A stretch of 64,000 nucleotides of DNA from Bradyrhizobium canariense (GCF_018130465.1 NZ_JAFCKJ010000003.1:372001-436000); one strand, 5' to 3'. Shown: positions 31,780-40,584, counted from the first letter of the stretch. The notes: generated from the letters alone by a model not told the origin. Numbers and translations: made by a program.

Positions 31780-32793
31780 ATGTTGCGGGCGGATTTGGAT
31801 CACTGCGAGTGGTTGCCGGATGATTTGAAGACCGGCGAGATGGTCTTCATTCCCGGCGGAACCTTCCGCATGGGATCCGACCATCATTATCCGGAGGAAG
31901 CGCCGAGCCATCGCGTCGCTGTCGACGGCTTCTGGATTGACCGCACGCCCGTGACTAACCGGCAGTTCAAGCAGTTCGTCAACGCAACCGGCCATGTCAC
32001 CGAGGCGCAGATCGTTCCCGATCCGAATGACTATCCAGGCGCGCTGGCAGAGATGCTCTACGCGGGATCACTGGTGTTCTCCCCGCTGCCGCGCATCACC
32101 GATCTCACCGACTGGAGCCAGTGGTGGACTTTCCTGCGCGGCGCCAACTGGCGCCATCCCTATGGTCCCGGCAGCAACATCAAGGACCTCGACGACCATC
32201 CCGTCGTTCACGTCTCCTTTAGCGATGCGGCAGCGTATGCCCACTGGGCCGGCAAGGACTTGCCGACCGAGGCGGAATGGGAGTTCGCGGCGCGTGGCGG
32301 CCTCGAGGGCGAAGAGTTCGCCTGGGGTGATGCGCTAATACCGGGCGGCAAGCACATGGCCAACATCTGGCAGGGCAACTTTCCTGTCCAGAACCTCGGC
32401 GAGGATGGGTTCGAACGTACCTCGCCGGTCATGGCCTTCCCGCCGAACGGCTACGGCCTCTACGACATGATCGGCAATGTCTGGGAGTGGACCTCCGACT
32501 GGTGGTCGTCAAGGCACGCCGCCGACGCCGCAAAACCCTGCTGCATCCCCAAAAATCCCCGCGGCGGCGGTGAGCAGACAAGTTACGATCCTCGCCTCCC
32601 CGACATCCAGATTCCGCGCAAGGTCCTCAAGGGCGGCTCGCACCTCTGCGCGCCGAACTATTGCCGCCGCTATCGACCGGCTGCGCGGCACGCCGAGCCG
32701 GTCGATACCTCCACCTGCCATGTCGGGTTCCGCTGCGTGGTGCGAATGCCGCTCGCTGGCGACCGCAAACAAAAAGGACCTGCTGCAACGTAG
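31780..32793 (+). CDS. Formylglycine-generating enzyme family protein (SUMF1/FGE)
   Basis: 337 residues, single FGE-sulfatase domain: GEMVFIPGGTFRMGSDHHYP, DGFWIDRTPVTNRQFKQFV, PVVHVSFSDAAAYAHWAGKD, LPTEAEWEFAARGG, IGNVWEWTSDWW. The copper-binding cysteine pair of genuine FGE is conserved as Cys290 and Cys295 (GGSHLCAPNYCRRYRP), so it should be able to oxidise a sulfatase cysteine to formylglycine. Homologues lacking these cysteines have other roles. ATG 31780 follows CGGAGTTTC. No sulfatase lies in this window; the target must be elsewhere. AraC regulator divergent. Confidence 0.9.
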   Translation: MLRADLDHCEWLPDDLKTGEMVFIPGGTFRMGSDHHYPEEAPSHRVAVDGFWIDRTPVTNRQFKQFVNATGHVTEAQIVPDPNDYPGALAEMLYAGSLVFSPLPRITDLTDWSQWWTFLRGANWRHPYGPGSNIKDLDDHPVVHVSFSDAAAYAHWAGKDLPTEAEWEFAARGGLEGEEFAWGDALIPGGKHMANIWQGNFPVQNLGEDGFERTSPVMAFPPNGYGLYDMIGNVWEWTSDWWSSRHAADAAKPCCIPKNPRGGGEQTSYDPRLPDIQIPRKVLKGGSHLCAPNYCRRYRPAARHAEPVDTSTCHVGFRCVVRMPLAGDRKQKGPAAT

Positions 32794-33030
32794 GGAGTAT
32801 CGCTAGCGGATGCCGGCGTCAGCAATGCGCTCCGCGCGTCGGACTATTTCGATACGCAACTTTATCTCTCGACGGTTGGATAGAGGTCTTCATCATTTTT
32901 CGACAAGGCAGGCTGGTTACAGGCAAGAACCGGCCCCATTTCCCCGGTAAGTGTTGCCGCATCGCTTTCGTGATGCGCGACGCGTCGACCCTGAGACGCT
33001 CGCGCTCGCACAATGCCGAGGAGACATGCC

Positions 33031-33774
33031 ATGAAGATCGTCGTGATCGGCGGGACCGGATTGATCGGATCCAAGCTCGTAGCGAAGCTCAAGCAACAAG
33101 GCCACGAGGCCGTAGCAGCCTCGCCGAAATCGGGTGTGAACGCCGTGACCGGGGAAGGCCTCGCAGCAGTGCTGGCGGGCGCGGATGTCGTCGTCGACGT
33201 TGCCAACGCGCCGTCCTGGGAGCCTGCCGCCGTGCTCGAATTCTTCGAGCGTTCGAGCAAGAACCTCGCTGCGACCGAGGCGGCTGCGGCCGTGAAGCAT
33301 CATGTGGCGCTCTCGATCGTCGGGACCGAGCGCTCGCCCGACATCGCCTATTTTCGTGCCAAGCTCGCGCAGGAGACCATCGTCAAGGCATCTCCGGTGC
33401 CCTACTCGATCGTCCGTGCCACCCAGTTCTTCGAATTCCTCGGCGCCATCGGCGATATGGGTGCGGCCGAGGGCCGGATCGTCGTTCCATCGGCGTTGTT
33501 TCAGCCGATCGCAGCGGAAGACGTGGCGGAGCGACTCGCGGAGGTCGCGATGGGCCAGCCGCTCAACGGCACGATCGATATCGCAGGACCTGAGAAGGCT
33601 CCCTTCAATGAATTCATCGCACGGCGCCTGAAGGCGTCCGGCGACACCCGACCGGTGGTGGGAAACCCAAAGGCAACGTACTACGGCGCTCCCATCGACG
33701 ACACATCGCTGAACCCTCTCGGCGAGGCGCGGCTCGGGAAAACGCCGCTCGCAACGTGGCTCGCGAGGCTCTGA
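33031..33774 (+). CDS. NmrA/SDR-like NAD(P)-binding protein
   Basis: 247 residues, atypical SDR. The N-terminal nucleotide motif is IGGTGLIGSKL. It continues with VVDVANAPSW, the central HHVALSIVGTER, and YFRAKLAQETIVKASPVPYS, in which Tyr and Lys are spaced Y-x-x-x-K. The C-terminal half resembles NAD(P)H-binding NmrA-like or quinone oxidoreductases of the QOR2 group. ATG 33031 follows CGAGGAGACATGCC. It is 50 bases upstream of the exported cupin gene, so the two probably share a transcript; the function is presumably oxidative or carbonyl stress related. Confidence 0.85.
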   Translation: MKIVVIGGTGLIGSKLVAKLKQQGHEAVAASPKSGVNAVTGEGLAAVLAGADVVVDVANAPSWEPAAVLEFFERSSKNLAATEAAAAVKHHVALSIVGTERSPDIAYFRAKLAQETIVKASPVPYSIVRATQFFEFLGAIGDMGAAEGRIVVPSALFQPIAAEDVAERLAEVAMGQPLNGTIDIAGPEKAPFNEFIARRLKASGDTRPVVGNPKATYYGAPIDDTSLNPLGEARLGKTPLATWLARL

Positions 33775-33824
33775 AGACTTGGCCATCCCGCAATCACGAC
33801 AGAAACGGCAATGAAGGGACTCCC

Positions 33825-34241
33825 ATGCGCAGATTGCTGATCGCAATTGCGGTTTATACCGCGTCTTTCCTGACGGCCTATGCAGCCGAGACGGCCGCAC
33901 CGTCGGCCAAGGTGACCGTCGTGTTCGACCAGGCCCTGCCGAATGTCCCGGGCAAGAGCATGAAGGGCGTGCTGGTCGAGTATGGTCCCGGAGGGTTCTC
34001 GCCGGCCCACATCCACGCGCCCTCGGCTTTCATCTACGCCACCGTCCTGGAAGGAGCGATCCGCAGTCAGGTCAATGACGGCCCCGCCAAGGTCTTTCAC
34101 AAGGGAGAGAATTTCTCAGAAAAGCCCGGCGACCGCCATGCCGTCAGCGCCAATGCCAGCGACACCGAGCCTGCGAAGCTGCTTGCCGTGTTCGTGGTGG
34201 ATACCGCCGACAAGGCACTGACGACGCCCATCGCGAAGTAA
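33825..34241 (+). CDS. Exported cupin-domain protein, paralogue of 21333
   Basis: 138 residues with a signal peptide (MRRLLIAIAVYTASFLTAYA). The cupin domain carries EYGPGGFSPAHIHAPSAFIY (motif 1, with the second histidine two residues away) and PGDRHAVSANASDTEPAKLL (motif 2). It shares LPNVPGK, YGPGGFS, IRSQ and VSANAS-TEPA with the protein at 21333, so the two are clear paralogues. ATG 33825 follows AAGGGACTCCC. It follows the NmrA-like gene and converges on pdxA, with only 20 bases between stops. Confidence 0.87.
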   Translation: MRRLLIAIAVYTASFLTAYAAETAAPSAKVTVVFDQALPNVPGKSMKGVLVEYGPGGFSPAHIHAPSAFIYATVLEGAIRSQVNDGPAKVFHKGENFSEKPGDRHAVSANASDTEPAKLLAVFVVDTADKALTTPIAK

Positions 34242-34261
34242 CGCTAGCTCAGCGCGTGCAA

Positions 34262-35266
34262 TCAGGCCGCGCGCCGCGCGGCCATCTCTGCCGCGAGCAG
34301 CACGGCGGCGCGGCTGGCGCCGATCGATGCAATGCCCTGGCCGGCGATGTCGTAGGCGGTGCCGTGGGCGGGCGTGCAGATCGGGAACGGAAAGCCGCCG
34401 AGCAACGTCACGCCGCGATCAAAACCCATCAGCTTCATCGCGATCTGGCCCTGGTCGTGATACATCGTCAGCACCGCGTCGAAGGCGCCACCCTTGGCGC
34501 GCAGGAACACCGTGTCGGCAGGGAACGGACCCTCGGCGGCAATGCCCTCGCGCTGGCCGGCCGCGACCACGGGCGCGATGACATCGATCTCCTCGCGTCC
34601 GAAATTGCCGCCGTCGCCGGCATGCGGATTGAGACCGGCGACCGCGATGCGCGGCCGGGCGAAGCCGGCATTGCGCATGCAGGAATCGGTCAGCTTGAGC
34701 GCACGATGGATGCGTTCGCCGGACAATCGCGCGGCGACGTCCTTGAGCGGGATGTGAGACGTCACGCGTGCGTTCCAGAGCCGGTCCAGCACATTGAACT
34801 CGCTTGCGGGGGTTTTGAGTCCGACCACCTCCGCGGAGAACGCGATCTCGTCGTCATACTCGGCGCGGGCCAGCCGCATCGCCTGCTTGTTGAACGGCGT
34901 GAAGCAGACGGCATCGACCCGGCTGTCGCGGCCGAGTTCGAGCGCGCGCTTGTAGTTGGCAAGCGCGAACCTGCCGCCGGCAAGGCTCGCAATTCCCTGC
35001 CTGATGTCGCCGGGATCGAGGTGACCGAGATCGACGAACAGCGTCTCGCCCACCGCCACGCGCAAGTCGGCCCCCTGCTCCACCATGGTCAGTTCCGGCT
35101 TGACGCCGGCAATGCGCGCGCCCTCGTCGAAGATGCGGCGGTCACCGATCACGACGATCCGGCTGCGGGCGCGGATATCGTCCTGCACCACGAGCTTTGC
35201 GGTCAGCTCCGGGCTGATGCCGGCGGGATCTCCCATTGCCAATGCAACGAGCGGCTTTGCGGTCAT
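34262..35266 (-). CDS. PdxA-family NAD-dependent dehydrogenase
   Basis: 334 residues, homologous to 4-hydroxythreonine-4-phosphate dehydrogenase. The metal-binding histidines are His171 (TSHIPLKDVAARL), His215 (GLNPHAGDGGNFGREE) and His270 (MYHDQGQIAMKLMGFD). The substrate loop reads FTPFNKQAM where biosynthetic PdxA has a TGPVHK-type sequence. With the transporter and CoA-transferase operon it is better read as a catabolic hydroxyacid or diol dehydrogenase, as for PdxA2 or the terephthalate-pathway TphB. ATG 35266 overlaps tctA by four bases. Confidence 0.85.
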   Translation of the reverse strand: MTAKPLVALAMGDPAGISPELTAKLVVQDDIRARSRIVVIGDRRIFDEGARIAGVKPELTMVEQGADLRVAVGETLFVDLGHLDPGDIRQGIASLAGGRFALANYKRALELGRDSRVDAVCFTPFNKQAMRLARAEYDDEIAFSAEVVGLKTPASEFNVLDRLWNARVTSHIPLKDVAARLSGERIHRALKLTDSCMRNAGFARPRIAVAGLNPHAGDGGNFGREEIDVIAPVVAAGQREGIAAEGPFPADTVFLRAKGGAFDAVLTMYHDQGQIAMKLMGFDRGVTLLGGFPFPICTPAHGTAYDIAGQGIASIGASRAAVLLAAEMAARRAA

Positions 35267-36825
35267 ATGATCACCTTCTCTCGAGCGGTCTCTTGAGCTC
35301 TCTTTTGGGCTGTCGTCTCGTCGGTGGACGGCGCAGGCTTGCGCAGCAAGCGCGCAAGCTGCAGCACGAGCGGAAGCAGCAACAGCGCGATGCCGGCCAC
35401 GATCAGGCATGTCACCAGCTTGTTGGCGAAGAAGATCCCGAGCGATCCCTTGGACATCAGCATCGACTGCCGGAACGCGTCCTCGGCCTTGTCGCCGATG
35501 ACGATCGCGAGGACGAGCGGCGCCAGCGGATAGAACAGCTTCTTGAAGAGATAGCCGACGATCCCGAAGCCGAGCATCATGACGACGTCGAGATAAGAGT
35601 TCGACACCGAATAGGCGCCGACGACGCAGATGATCACGATCAGCGGCGCGATGATCACGAAGGGAATCCGCATCAGGGCCGCGAAGACCGGGACGGTCAG
35701 CAGCACCAGCGCGACGGCGACGATGTTGCCGACATACATCGAGGCAATCAGGCCCCAGACGAAGTCCTTCTGGTCGACGAACAGCATCGGCCCGGGATTG
35801 AGACCCCAGATCATCAGCCCGCCCATCATGACGGCCGCAGTGGCCGAGCCGGGAATGCCGAGCGCCAGCATGGGCAGAAGCGCGCTGGTGCCGGCGGCAT
35901 GATCGGCCGTCTCCGGCGAGATGATGCCTTCGACCTCCCCCGTGCCGAAGTACCGGCCACGGCGCGAGAAGCGTCGGGCGATGCCGTAGCTCATGAAGGA
36001 TGCCGCAGTCGGGCCGCCAGGCGTGATCCCCATCCAGCATCCGATTGCCGCGCTCCGCAGCAGCGCAACGCTATGCCGCGGCAGGCGGCCGACGGCACGA
36101 AACACCTCGCGCCAATCGATCTTGGAGGAGGCCGCACGGGCATGAAATTCCTCTTCTACGGCGACGAGCAGCTCGCCGATGCCGAACAGGCCCATCACCG
36201 CGACGACGAAGTTCACGCCTTTGACGAGTTCGTCGACACCCATCGTGAGGCGCACGCTGCCGGACACCGTGTCGATGCCGATGGCCGCGATCGCAAAGCC
36301 GATCGCCAGCGCGACGACAGTCTTGATCGGCGCCGCCCCGCCCATGCCGACGAAGCTGGCGAAGGCCAGGAAATAGACCGCGAAATATTCCGCCGGCCCG
36401 AAGGCGAGTGCGACCTGCGCCACCCATGATGCGAGGAAGGTGATCAGGATAACGCCGATCAGCGCGCCGAATGCCGCCGAGCCGAAGGCGGTGGCGAGCG
36501 CCGTCGTCGGCCGGCCGTCACGGGCCATCGGATAGCCGTCGAAGGTGGTTGCGACAGACGACGGCTCGCCCGGGATGTTGAACAGGATCGAGGTCACGGA
36601 GCCGCCGAACAACGCGCCCCAATACATGCTGGAGAGCAGGATGATGGCGGAGACCGGCTGCATGCCGAAGGTCAGCGGCAGCAGCAGCGACACGCCGTTC
36701 GGAGCACCCAATCCGGGCAGCACGCCGACGAGAATGCCGAGCAGCACGCCGATCACCATCAGCGCCAGATGCGGCACGGTGATCGCGATGTTGAAGCCGT
36801 GCATGAGTTCGTGGAGATTGTCCAT
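35263..36825 (-). CDS. tctA: Tripartite tricarboxylate transporter, large membrane subunit TctA
   Basis: 520 residues, TctA family, about 12 membrane segments. The hallmark GILVGVLPGLGAPNGVSLLL lies near residue 35, followed by GITPGGPTAASFMSYGIARR (second conserved loop) and LGIPGSATAAVMMGGLMIWG. It forms the transport channel with TctB, receiving substrate from the periplasmic protein TctC. Its last codons overlap pdxA (ATGA) and its start lies 11 bases behind tctB. The transported carboxylate cannot be deduced. Confidence 0.95.
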   Translation of the reverse strand: MDNLHELMHGFNIAITVPHLALMVIGVLLGILVGVLPGLGAPNGVSLLLPLTFGMQPVSAIILLSSMYWGALFGGSVTSILFNIPGEPSSVATTFDGYPMARDGRPTTALATAFGSAAFGALIGVILITFLASWVAQVALAFGPAEYFAVYFLAFASFVGMGGAAPIKTVVALAIGFAIAAIGIDTVSGSVRLTMGVDELVKGVNFVVAVMGLFGIGELLVAVEEEFHARAASSKIDWREVFRAVGRLPRHSVALLRSAAIGCWMGITPGGPTAASFMSYGIARRFSRRGRYFGTGEVEGIISPETADHAAGTSALLPMLALGIPGSATAAVMMGGLMIWGLNPGPMLFVDQKDFVWGLIASMYVGNIVAVALVLLTVPVFAALMRIPFVIIAPLIVIICVVGAYSVSNSYLDVVMMLGFGIVGYLFKKLFYPLAPLVLAIVIGDKAEDAFRQSMLMSKGSLGIFFANKLVTCLIVAGIALLLLPLVLQLARLLRKPAPSTDETTAQKRAQETAREKVII

Positions 36826-36836
36826 CGGCCTCTCCG

Positions 36837-37319
36837 TCAGAAGCCGAACGCCGCGGCGAGCGCGCCGTGCGGCAGGCTCACCTGGAACATGCGCTCGAAC
36901 ACGACGTAGAGCGCAAGCGCTGTCGCCGCCGCCATGCCAAGGGCGCGCGGCACGGATTGGTGCTTGGGGATTGCAAGCACTGCGAAGACATAGAGAGATG
37001 AGGCGACGTACATCCCGGCCAACGGGATCGCGGCCACGAAAATCGCGGCCGGCACGAACAGGCCGGCAAGCCGGCGCAGCTCGATCGGCGTGATCGCGAT
37101 CGGAACATTTGCGAGTGTCGCAGCCGGCACGACACCTCGCACCAGGTTGTAGAGGCTTCCGAGCATGATGATGATCCCGGTCAGGAACGGAAACGTCCCG
37201 GCATCCACGCCCGCGTTCGACCAGCCGATGCCGTTGTCGAGGCTGGAGACGACGACCGCCACGCCGAAGCTGCCGGTGAGGACGGCGGTCGCAAGTTCGA
37301 GAGCGCGGCGCGATATCAT
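36837..37319 (-). CDS. tctB: Tripartite tricarboxylate transporter, small subunit TctB
   Basis: 160 residues, four membrane segments, TctB family by size, topology and position. The first helix contains LATAVLTGSFGVAVVVSSLD. A conserved GTFPFLTGIIIMLGSL corresponds to the G-x-x-x-FP pattern of the family, and the last two segments flank an FAVLAIPKHQSV loop. Function of the small subunit is structural. ATG 37319 has a weak site. Lies between tctC and tctA. Confidence 0.88.
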   Translation of the reverse strand: MISRRALELATAVLTGSFGVAVVVSSLDNGIGWSNAGVDAGTFPFLTGIIIMLGSLYNLVRGVVPAATLANVPIAITPIELRRLAGLFVPAAIFVAAIPLAGMYVASSLYVFAVLAIPKHQSVPRALGMAAATALALYVVFERMFQVSLPHGALAAAFGF

Positions 37320-37372
37320 CAGGGGCTCCGGTCCGTCACGAGACGTCAGGACATCATTGCGGCTTCAACGCC

Positions 37373-38365
37373 TCACTTGACGAGCCAGCCCTGCTCGCCC
37401 GCGACCTGCTTGACGTGCTCGAGGTCGTCCTTGATGAACTTGTCGAACTCGGCGCCGGTCAGGAACGTGTCGACCTGGGAGGTTTTCTCGATGTAGTCCT
37501 TCCACTCCGGCGTCGCCTGAACCTTCTTCATGAGGTCAACATAGAACGCGGCCTGGTCCGGCGTGACCTTGCCGGGGAGCCACACCGTCCGCGGCTGCTC
37601 ATACTGCTTGATGTCGAGGCCCTGCTCGACGCAGGTCGGAACGTCGCCCCAGCCTTCGGTCGCGGTGACCTTGGCGCCCTGCGGCAGCCGCTTCGGGCTG
37701 AAAACGCAAAGCGGTCGTTGGGTTCCACCGCGCCATTGCCCGAGACTTTCGCTGGGATTGTTGACGTGGGAGTCGAGGTGGCCGCCGGCGAGCTGCACGG
37801 CGGTCTCGGCGCCGCTCTTGAAGGGGATGTAGGTCAGTTTGACGTGGCCGGCCTTCTCGATCATGCGGGTCAGCACCTCGTCGGTGTCCTTCGACTGCGC
37901 GCCGCCCATCTTGAATTCGGAAGACGCAGCCGCCTTCAGGTAGTCGCCCGCCGTCTTGTAGGGTGCGTCCTGCTTGACCCAGAGCAGGAACTCGTCCTGC
38001 GCCATCGCCGCGATCGCAGTGAGATCGGTGTAGTTGAAGGCGACCTTGGAGACGAGCGGCTGCTGCCAGGCATTCGACGTGCCGAAGATCACCTTGTAGG
38101 GATCGCCGGCGGACGCCTTGCCGTAGACATAGCCTTCGGCGCCGCTGCCGCCGCCCTTGTTGACGACGACGATCGGCTGCTCCACCAGCTTGTGCTTGGT
38201 GATGATGTTCTGCACGGCGCGTGCGAGATTGTCGGTGCCGCCGCCGGGCCCGGCGGTCGCCACGAACTCGATCGGCTTTTGCGGTTGCCATGCACTGAGC
38301 GCCGGCATCGTGCCGGCGAGCACGGTTGCGGCTGCGAAGAGCAGAAGTTTCGACGTCCGACCCAT
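37373..38365 (-). CDS. tctC: Periplasmic substrate-binding protein TctC (Bug family)
   Basis: 330 residues with a signal peptide (LLLFAAATVLAGTMPALSA). The mature Bug fold opens with QPQKPIEFVATAGPGGGTDN, where the glycine-rich loop holds the carboxylate, and has DPYKVIFGTSNAWQQPLVSK. An aspartate-containing helix near residue 130 completes the ligand site. It binds a carboxylic acid in the periplasm and delivers it to TctAB. ATG 38365 follows GGAGGAAATC. It belongs to the six-gene operon read toward pdxA. Confidence 0.93.
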   Translation of the reverse strand: MGRTSKLLLFAAATVLAGTMPALSAWQPQKPIEFVATAGPGGGTDNLARAVQNIITKHKLVEQPIVVVNKGGGSGAEGYVYGKASAGDPYKVIFGTSNAWQQPLVSKVAFNYTDLTAIAAMAQDEFLLWVKQDAPYKTAGDYLKAAASSEFKMGGAQSKDTDEVLTRMIEKAGHVKLTYIPFKSGAETAVQLAGGHLDSHVNNPSESLGQWRGGTQRPLCVFSPKRLPQGAKVTATEGWGDVPTCVEQGLDIKQYEQPRTVWLPGKVTPDQAAFYVDLMKKVQATPEWKDYIEKTSQVDTFLTGAEFDKFIKDDLEHVKQVAGEQGWLVK

Positions 38366-38416
38366 GATTTCCTCCAGCTGATTTTGTCTCTTGTTCTTGT
38401 CGTTTTCGACGACCGG

Positions 38417-39676
38417 TCAGGCGACGCGTTCCTCGCGTCTTCCTGCTGCCAGGACGATTGCGCCTTCTTTTTCGAGCGCTTCGATCTGCTTCTGGTCGAA
38501 CCCGTGCTCGACCAGAACCTCGCTTGTATGCTCACCGTAGACCGGCGCGCCCGTGCGCACTTTGCCTGGGGTCTCCGAAAACTTGACCGGCAAGCCGATC
38601 GTCTTCACGGGACCGAGTGTGGAATGCTCGACCTCGACGACCATCTCGCGCGCCAGCGTCTGCGGATCGCGGAGCGCCTCCAGCATGTCATGCACCGGTC
38701 CGCACGGCACGCCCTTCTCGTCCAGCGCCGCGAGCCAGTGCGCCCGGGTCCGGGTGCGGAAGCGCTCGCTCAGGACGGCTTCGAGCTCCTTCAAATGCGC
38801 CATGCGGTCGGCCCCGGTGACGAAGCGCGGATCGGCAGCGAGCTCGCTCGCGCCAAGGGCCTCCAGCATCAACAGCCAGTGCTTCTTGTTGGCGCCGCCG
38901 ACCACGAGCCAACCGTCCGAGGCCTCGAATGCCTGATATGGCGCGTTGAGCGGATGGGCCGAGCCCATCGCGCGCGGCGCGGTGTCCGTGGCCAGCGCGA
39001 TGGTCGACTGCCAGTAGGTCTGCACCAGCGCGGCCTCATAGAGCGAGGTCTCGACCCACTGCCCTTCGCCGGTCTTGAGACGGTGCGTATAGGCCGCGAG
39101 GATGCCCATGCTCGCGAGCAGGCCGGCGGTGATGTCCGACAGCGGCGGGCCGCATTTCACTGGCGGACCATCGGGGCGTTCGCCGGTAAAGCTCATGATG
39201 CCGCTCATGGCCTGGGCGACCAGATCGAAGCCGCGGCGGTGCTTGTAGGGTCCGGTGCGGCCGAAGCCCGACAGCGAGCAATAGATCAGCGTTGGATGCT
39301 GCTTGTGCAGGTCTTCGTAGCCGAAGCCGAGGCGCTCCATCGCGCCCGGCGCAAAGTTCTCGACCAGCACGTCGGCGTCCGTGATCAGCCGTCGCAGCAC
39401 CGCTTTGCCGCCCTCGGTCTTCAGATCCAGCACGATGCCGCGCTTGTTGCGGTTCATCATCAGGAAGGAAGCCGCCTCCTCACCGATCTTCGGCGGCACC
39501 GAATGACGAGTGTCGTCGCCGTTCGGCGATTTCTCGATCTTGATGACGTCGGCGCCCATGTCGGCGAGCATCAAGGTGCAGGTCGGCCCGGCCATGACAT
39601 GGGTGAGATCGATGACCTTGAGGCCGGCAAGCGGCCCCGAACGGCGGGAGGTTGATTGCGATCGATCGCTTTGCAT
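38417..39676 (-). CDS. CaiB/BaiF-type (family III) CoA transferase
   Basis: 419 residues. Family III CoA-transferase motifs: LAGLKVIDLTHVMAGPTCTL, ADMGADVIKIEKSPNGDDTR, NRNKRGIVLDLKTEGGKAVL, SGFGRTGPYKHRRGFDLVAQ and GPPLSDITAGLLASMGIL. The last contains the catalytic aspartate that forms the acyl-anhydride. It should move CoA between two carboxylic acids, activating the imported substrate. ATG 39676 lies nine bases after the crotonase gene. The C-terminal domain includes YGEHTSEVLVEHGFDQKQIE, standard for the family. Confidence 0.93.
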   Translation of the reverse strand: MQSDRSQSTSRRSGPLAGLKVIDLTHVMAGPTCTLMLADMGADVIKIEKSPNGDDTRHSVPPKIGEEAASFLMMNRNKRGIVLDLKTEGGKAVLRRLITDADVLVENFAPGAMERLGFGYEDLHKQHPTLIYCSLSGFGRTGPYKHRRGFDLVAQAMSGIMSFTGERPDGPPVKCGPPLSDITAGLLASMGILAAYTHRLKTGEGQWVETSLYEAALVQTYWQSTIALATDTAPRAMGSAHPLNAPYQAFEASDGWLVVGGANKKHWLLMLEALGASELAADPRFVTGADRMAHLKELEAVLSERFRTRTRAHWLAALDEKGVPCGPVHDMLEALRDPQTLAREMVVEVEHSTLGPVKTIGLPVKFSETPGKVRTGAPVYGEHTSEVLVEHGFDQKQIEALEKEGAIVLAAGRREERVA

Positions 39677-39685
39677 CGGCCTGTC

Positions 39686-40480
39686 CTATTGGCCACGCCA
39701 TTGCGGCGCGCGCTTGGTGAGGAAAGCATCGAGCCCTTCGCGAAAATCCTGGCTCGTGTAGCACATCAGGATGAGGTCTTCGCCCTCGTCCCGCGTCAGC
39801 CGCCTTTGCAGGCGCGCCACCGCCTGCTTGGTCGCGTTCAGCGTCAGGGGCGCGTGGCCGGCGAGCAGCCGGGCAACCTCGTCTGCGCGGCTGTCGAGCG
39901 CGGCGAGATCCTCGACGACCTCGCCGAGCAGCCCGACACTTGCGGCCTCCGTGGCGTCGATGAGGCGGGCGGTGAAGATCAGATCCTTGACGCGTGCGGC
40001 GCCGATGAGGGCGGTGAGACGGCCGACATTGGACATCGACAGGCAATTGCCGAGGGTGCGAGCGATCGGAAAACCGATTTTCGCGCTTCGGGTGCCGATG
40101 CGGAGGTCGCAGGCTGCGGCGATGCCGGCGCCGCCGCCGGTGCAGAACCCGTTGATCGCCGCGATCGTCGGCACGCGGCACTGCTCGAGCGTGGTCAGCA
40201 CCCGATCGATCCGGTTCTCGTAGTCGATCGCGTCCTGCGGCGTCTTGAATTCGCGGAACTGGTTGATGTCGGTGCCCGAGGCAAACGCCTTGTCGCCGGC
40301 CCCGCGCAGCACCAGCACCTTGATCTCGTGATCGTCGTTGATCTCTTCACAGATCGCGGCGAGCCGCTCGTACATCGCGAAAGTGAAGGCGTTGCGCGCC
40401 TGCGGGCGGTTGAAGGTGATCCGCCCGATACTGTCCTGGCGCTCGAAAACGAGGTCTTCCGCCTCCACCTGATGGTCCAT
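39686..40480 (-). CDS. Crotonase-superfamily protein lacking hydratase glutamates
   Basis: 264 residues with the crotonase fold: GAGDKAFASGTDINQFREFK (first oxyanion loop) and INGFCTGGGAGIAAACDLRI (second). Aligning with rat enoyl-CoA hydratase places Gly119 at Glu144 and Ile139 at Glu164, so both catalytic glutamates are absent. It therefore probably catalyses another CoA-ester reaction such as isomerisation, decarboxylation, ring cleavage or thioester hydrolysis. ATG 40480 follows GGAAATGAGGAA. It is the first gene of the operon and divergent from the GntR regulator. Confidence 0.87.
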   Translation of the reverse strand: MDHQVEAEDLVFERQDSIGRITFNRPQARNAFTFAMYERLAAICEEINDDHEIKVLVLRGAGDKAFASGTDINQFREFKTPQDAIDYENRIDRVLTTLEQCRVPTIAAINGFCTGGGAGIAAACDLRIGTRSAKIGFPIARTLGNCLSMSNVGRLTALIGAARVKDLIFTARLIDATEAASVGLLGEVVEDLAALDSRADEVARLLAGHAPLTLNATKQAVARLQRRLTRDEGEDLILMCYTSQDFREGLDAFLTKRAPQWRGQ

Positions 40481-40507
40481 TTCCTCATTTCCTTCTGCTT
40501 TTTTACA

Positions 40508-40522
40508 TTTTTGAATGCAAAA
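40508..40522. promoter_or_regulatory. Candidate GntR operator 1
   Basis: TTTTTGAATGCAAAA is nearly palindromic around TTTTG-AT-CAAAA. It lies 28 bases upstream of the crotonase start codon, in the divergent promoter region. A second copy is at 40570. Confidence 0.5.
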
Positions 40523-40569
40523 CTATCGATTTACAAGCTGGAACTTGCATTATTCGGCATATATCTTCA

Positions 40570-40584
40570 TTTTTGAATTCAAAT
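40570..40584. promoter_or_regulatory. Candidate GntR operator 2, overlapping the gntR start
   Basis: TTTTTGAATTCAAAT contains the perfect 12-base palindrome TTTGAATTCAAA and shares 11 of 14 bases with operator 1. It ends inside the first ATG of the regulator gene (40583), so binding would be autoregulatory. Confidence 0.5.

Noticed and set aside
35267-36040. N-terminal extension making the PdxA-like frame 592 codons long
   Set aside because: The extension overlaps tctA in another frame and looks random; PdxA proteins start at MTAKPLVALAMGDPAG, which coincides with the ATGA overlap.
37415-39655. A 746-codon plus-strand open frame across tctC, and the CoA-transferase gene
   Set aside because: It is exactly antisense to two strongly recognisable genes and reads as Arg/His/Leu/Gly-rich shadow protein with no motif; long antisense frames are expected at this GC content.
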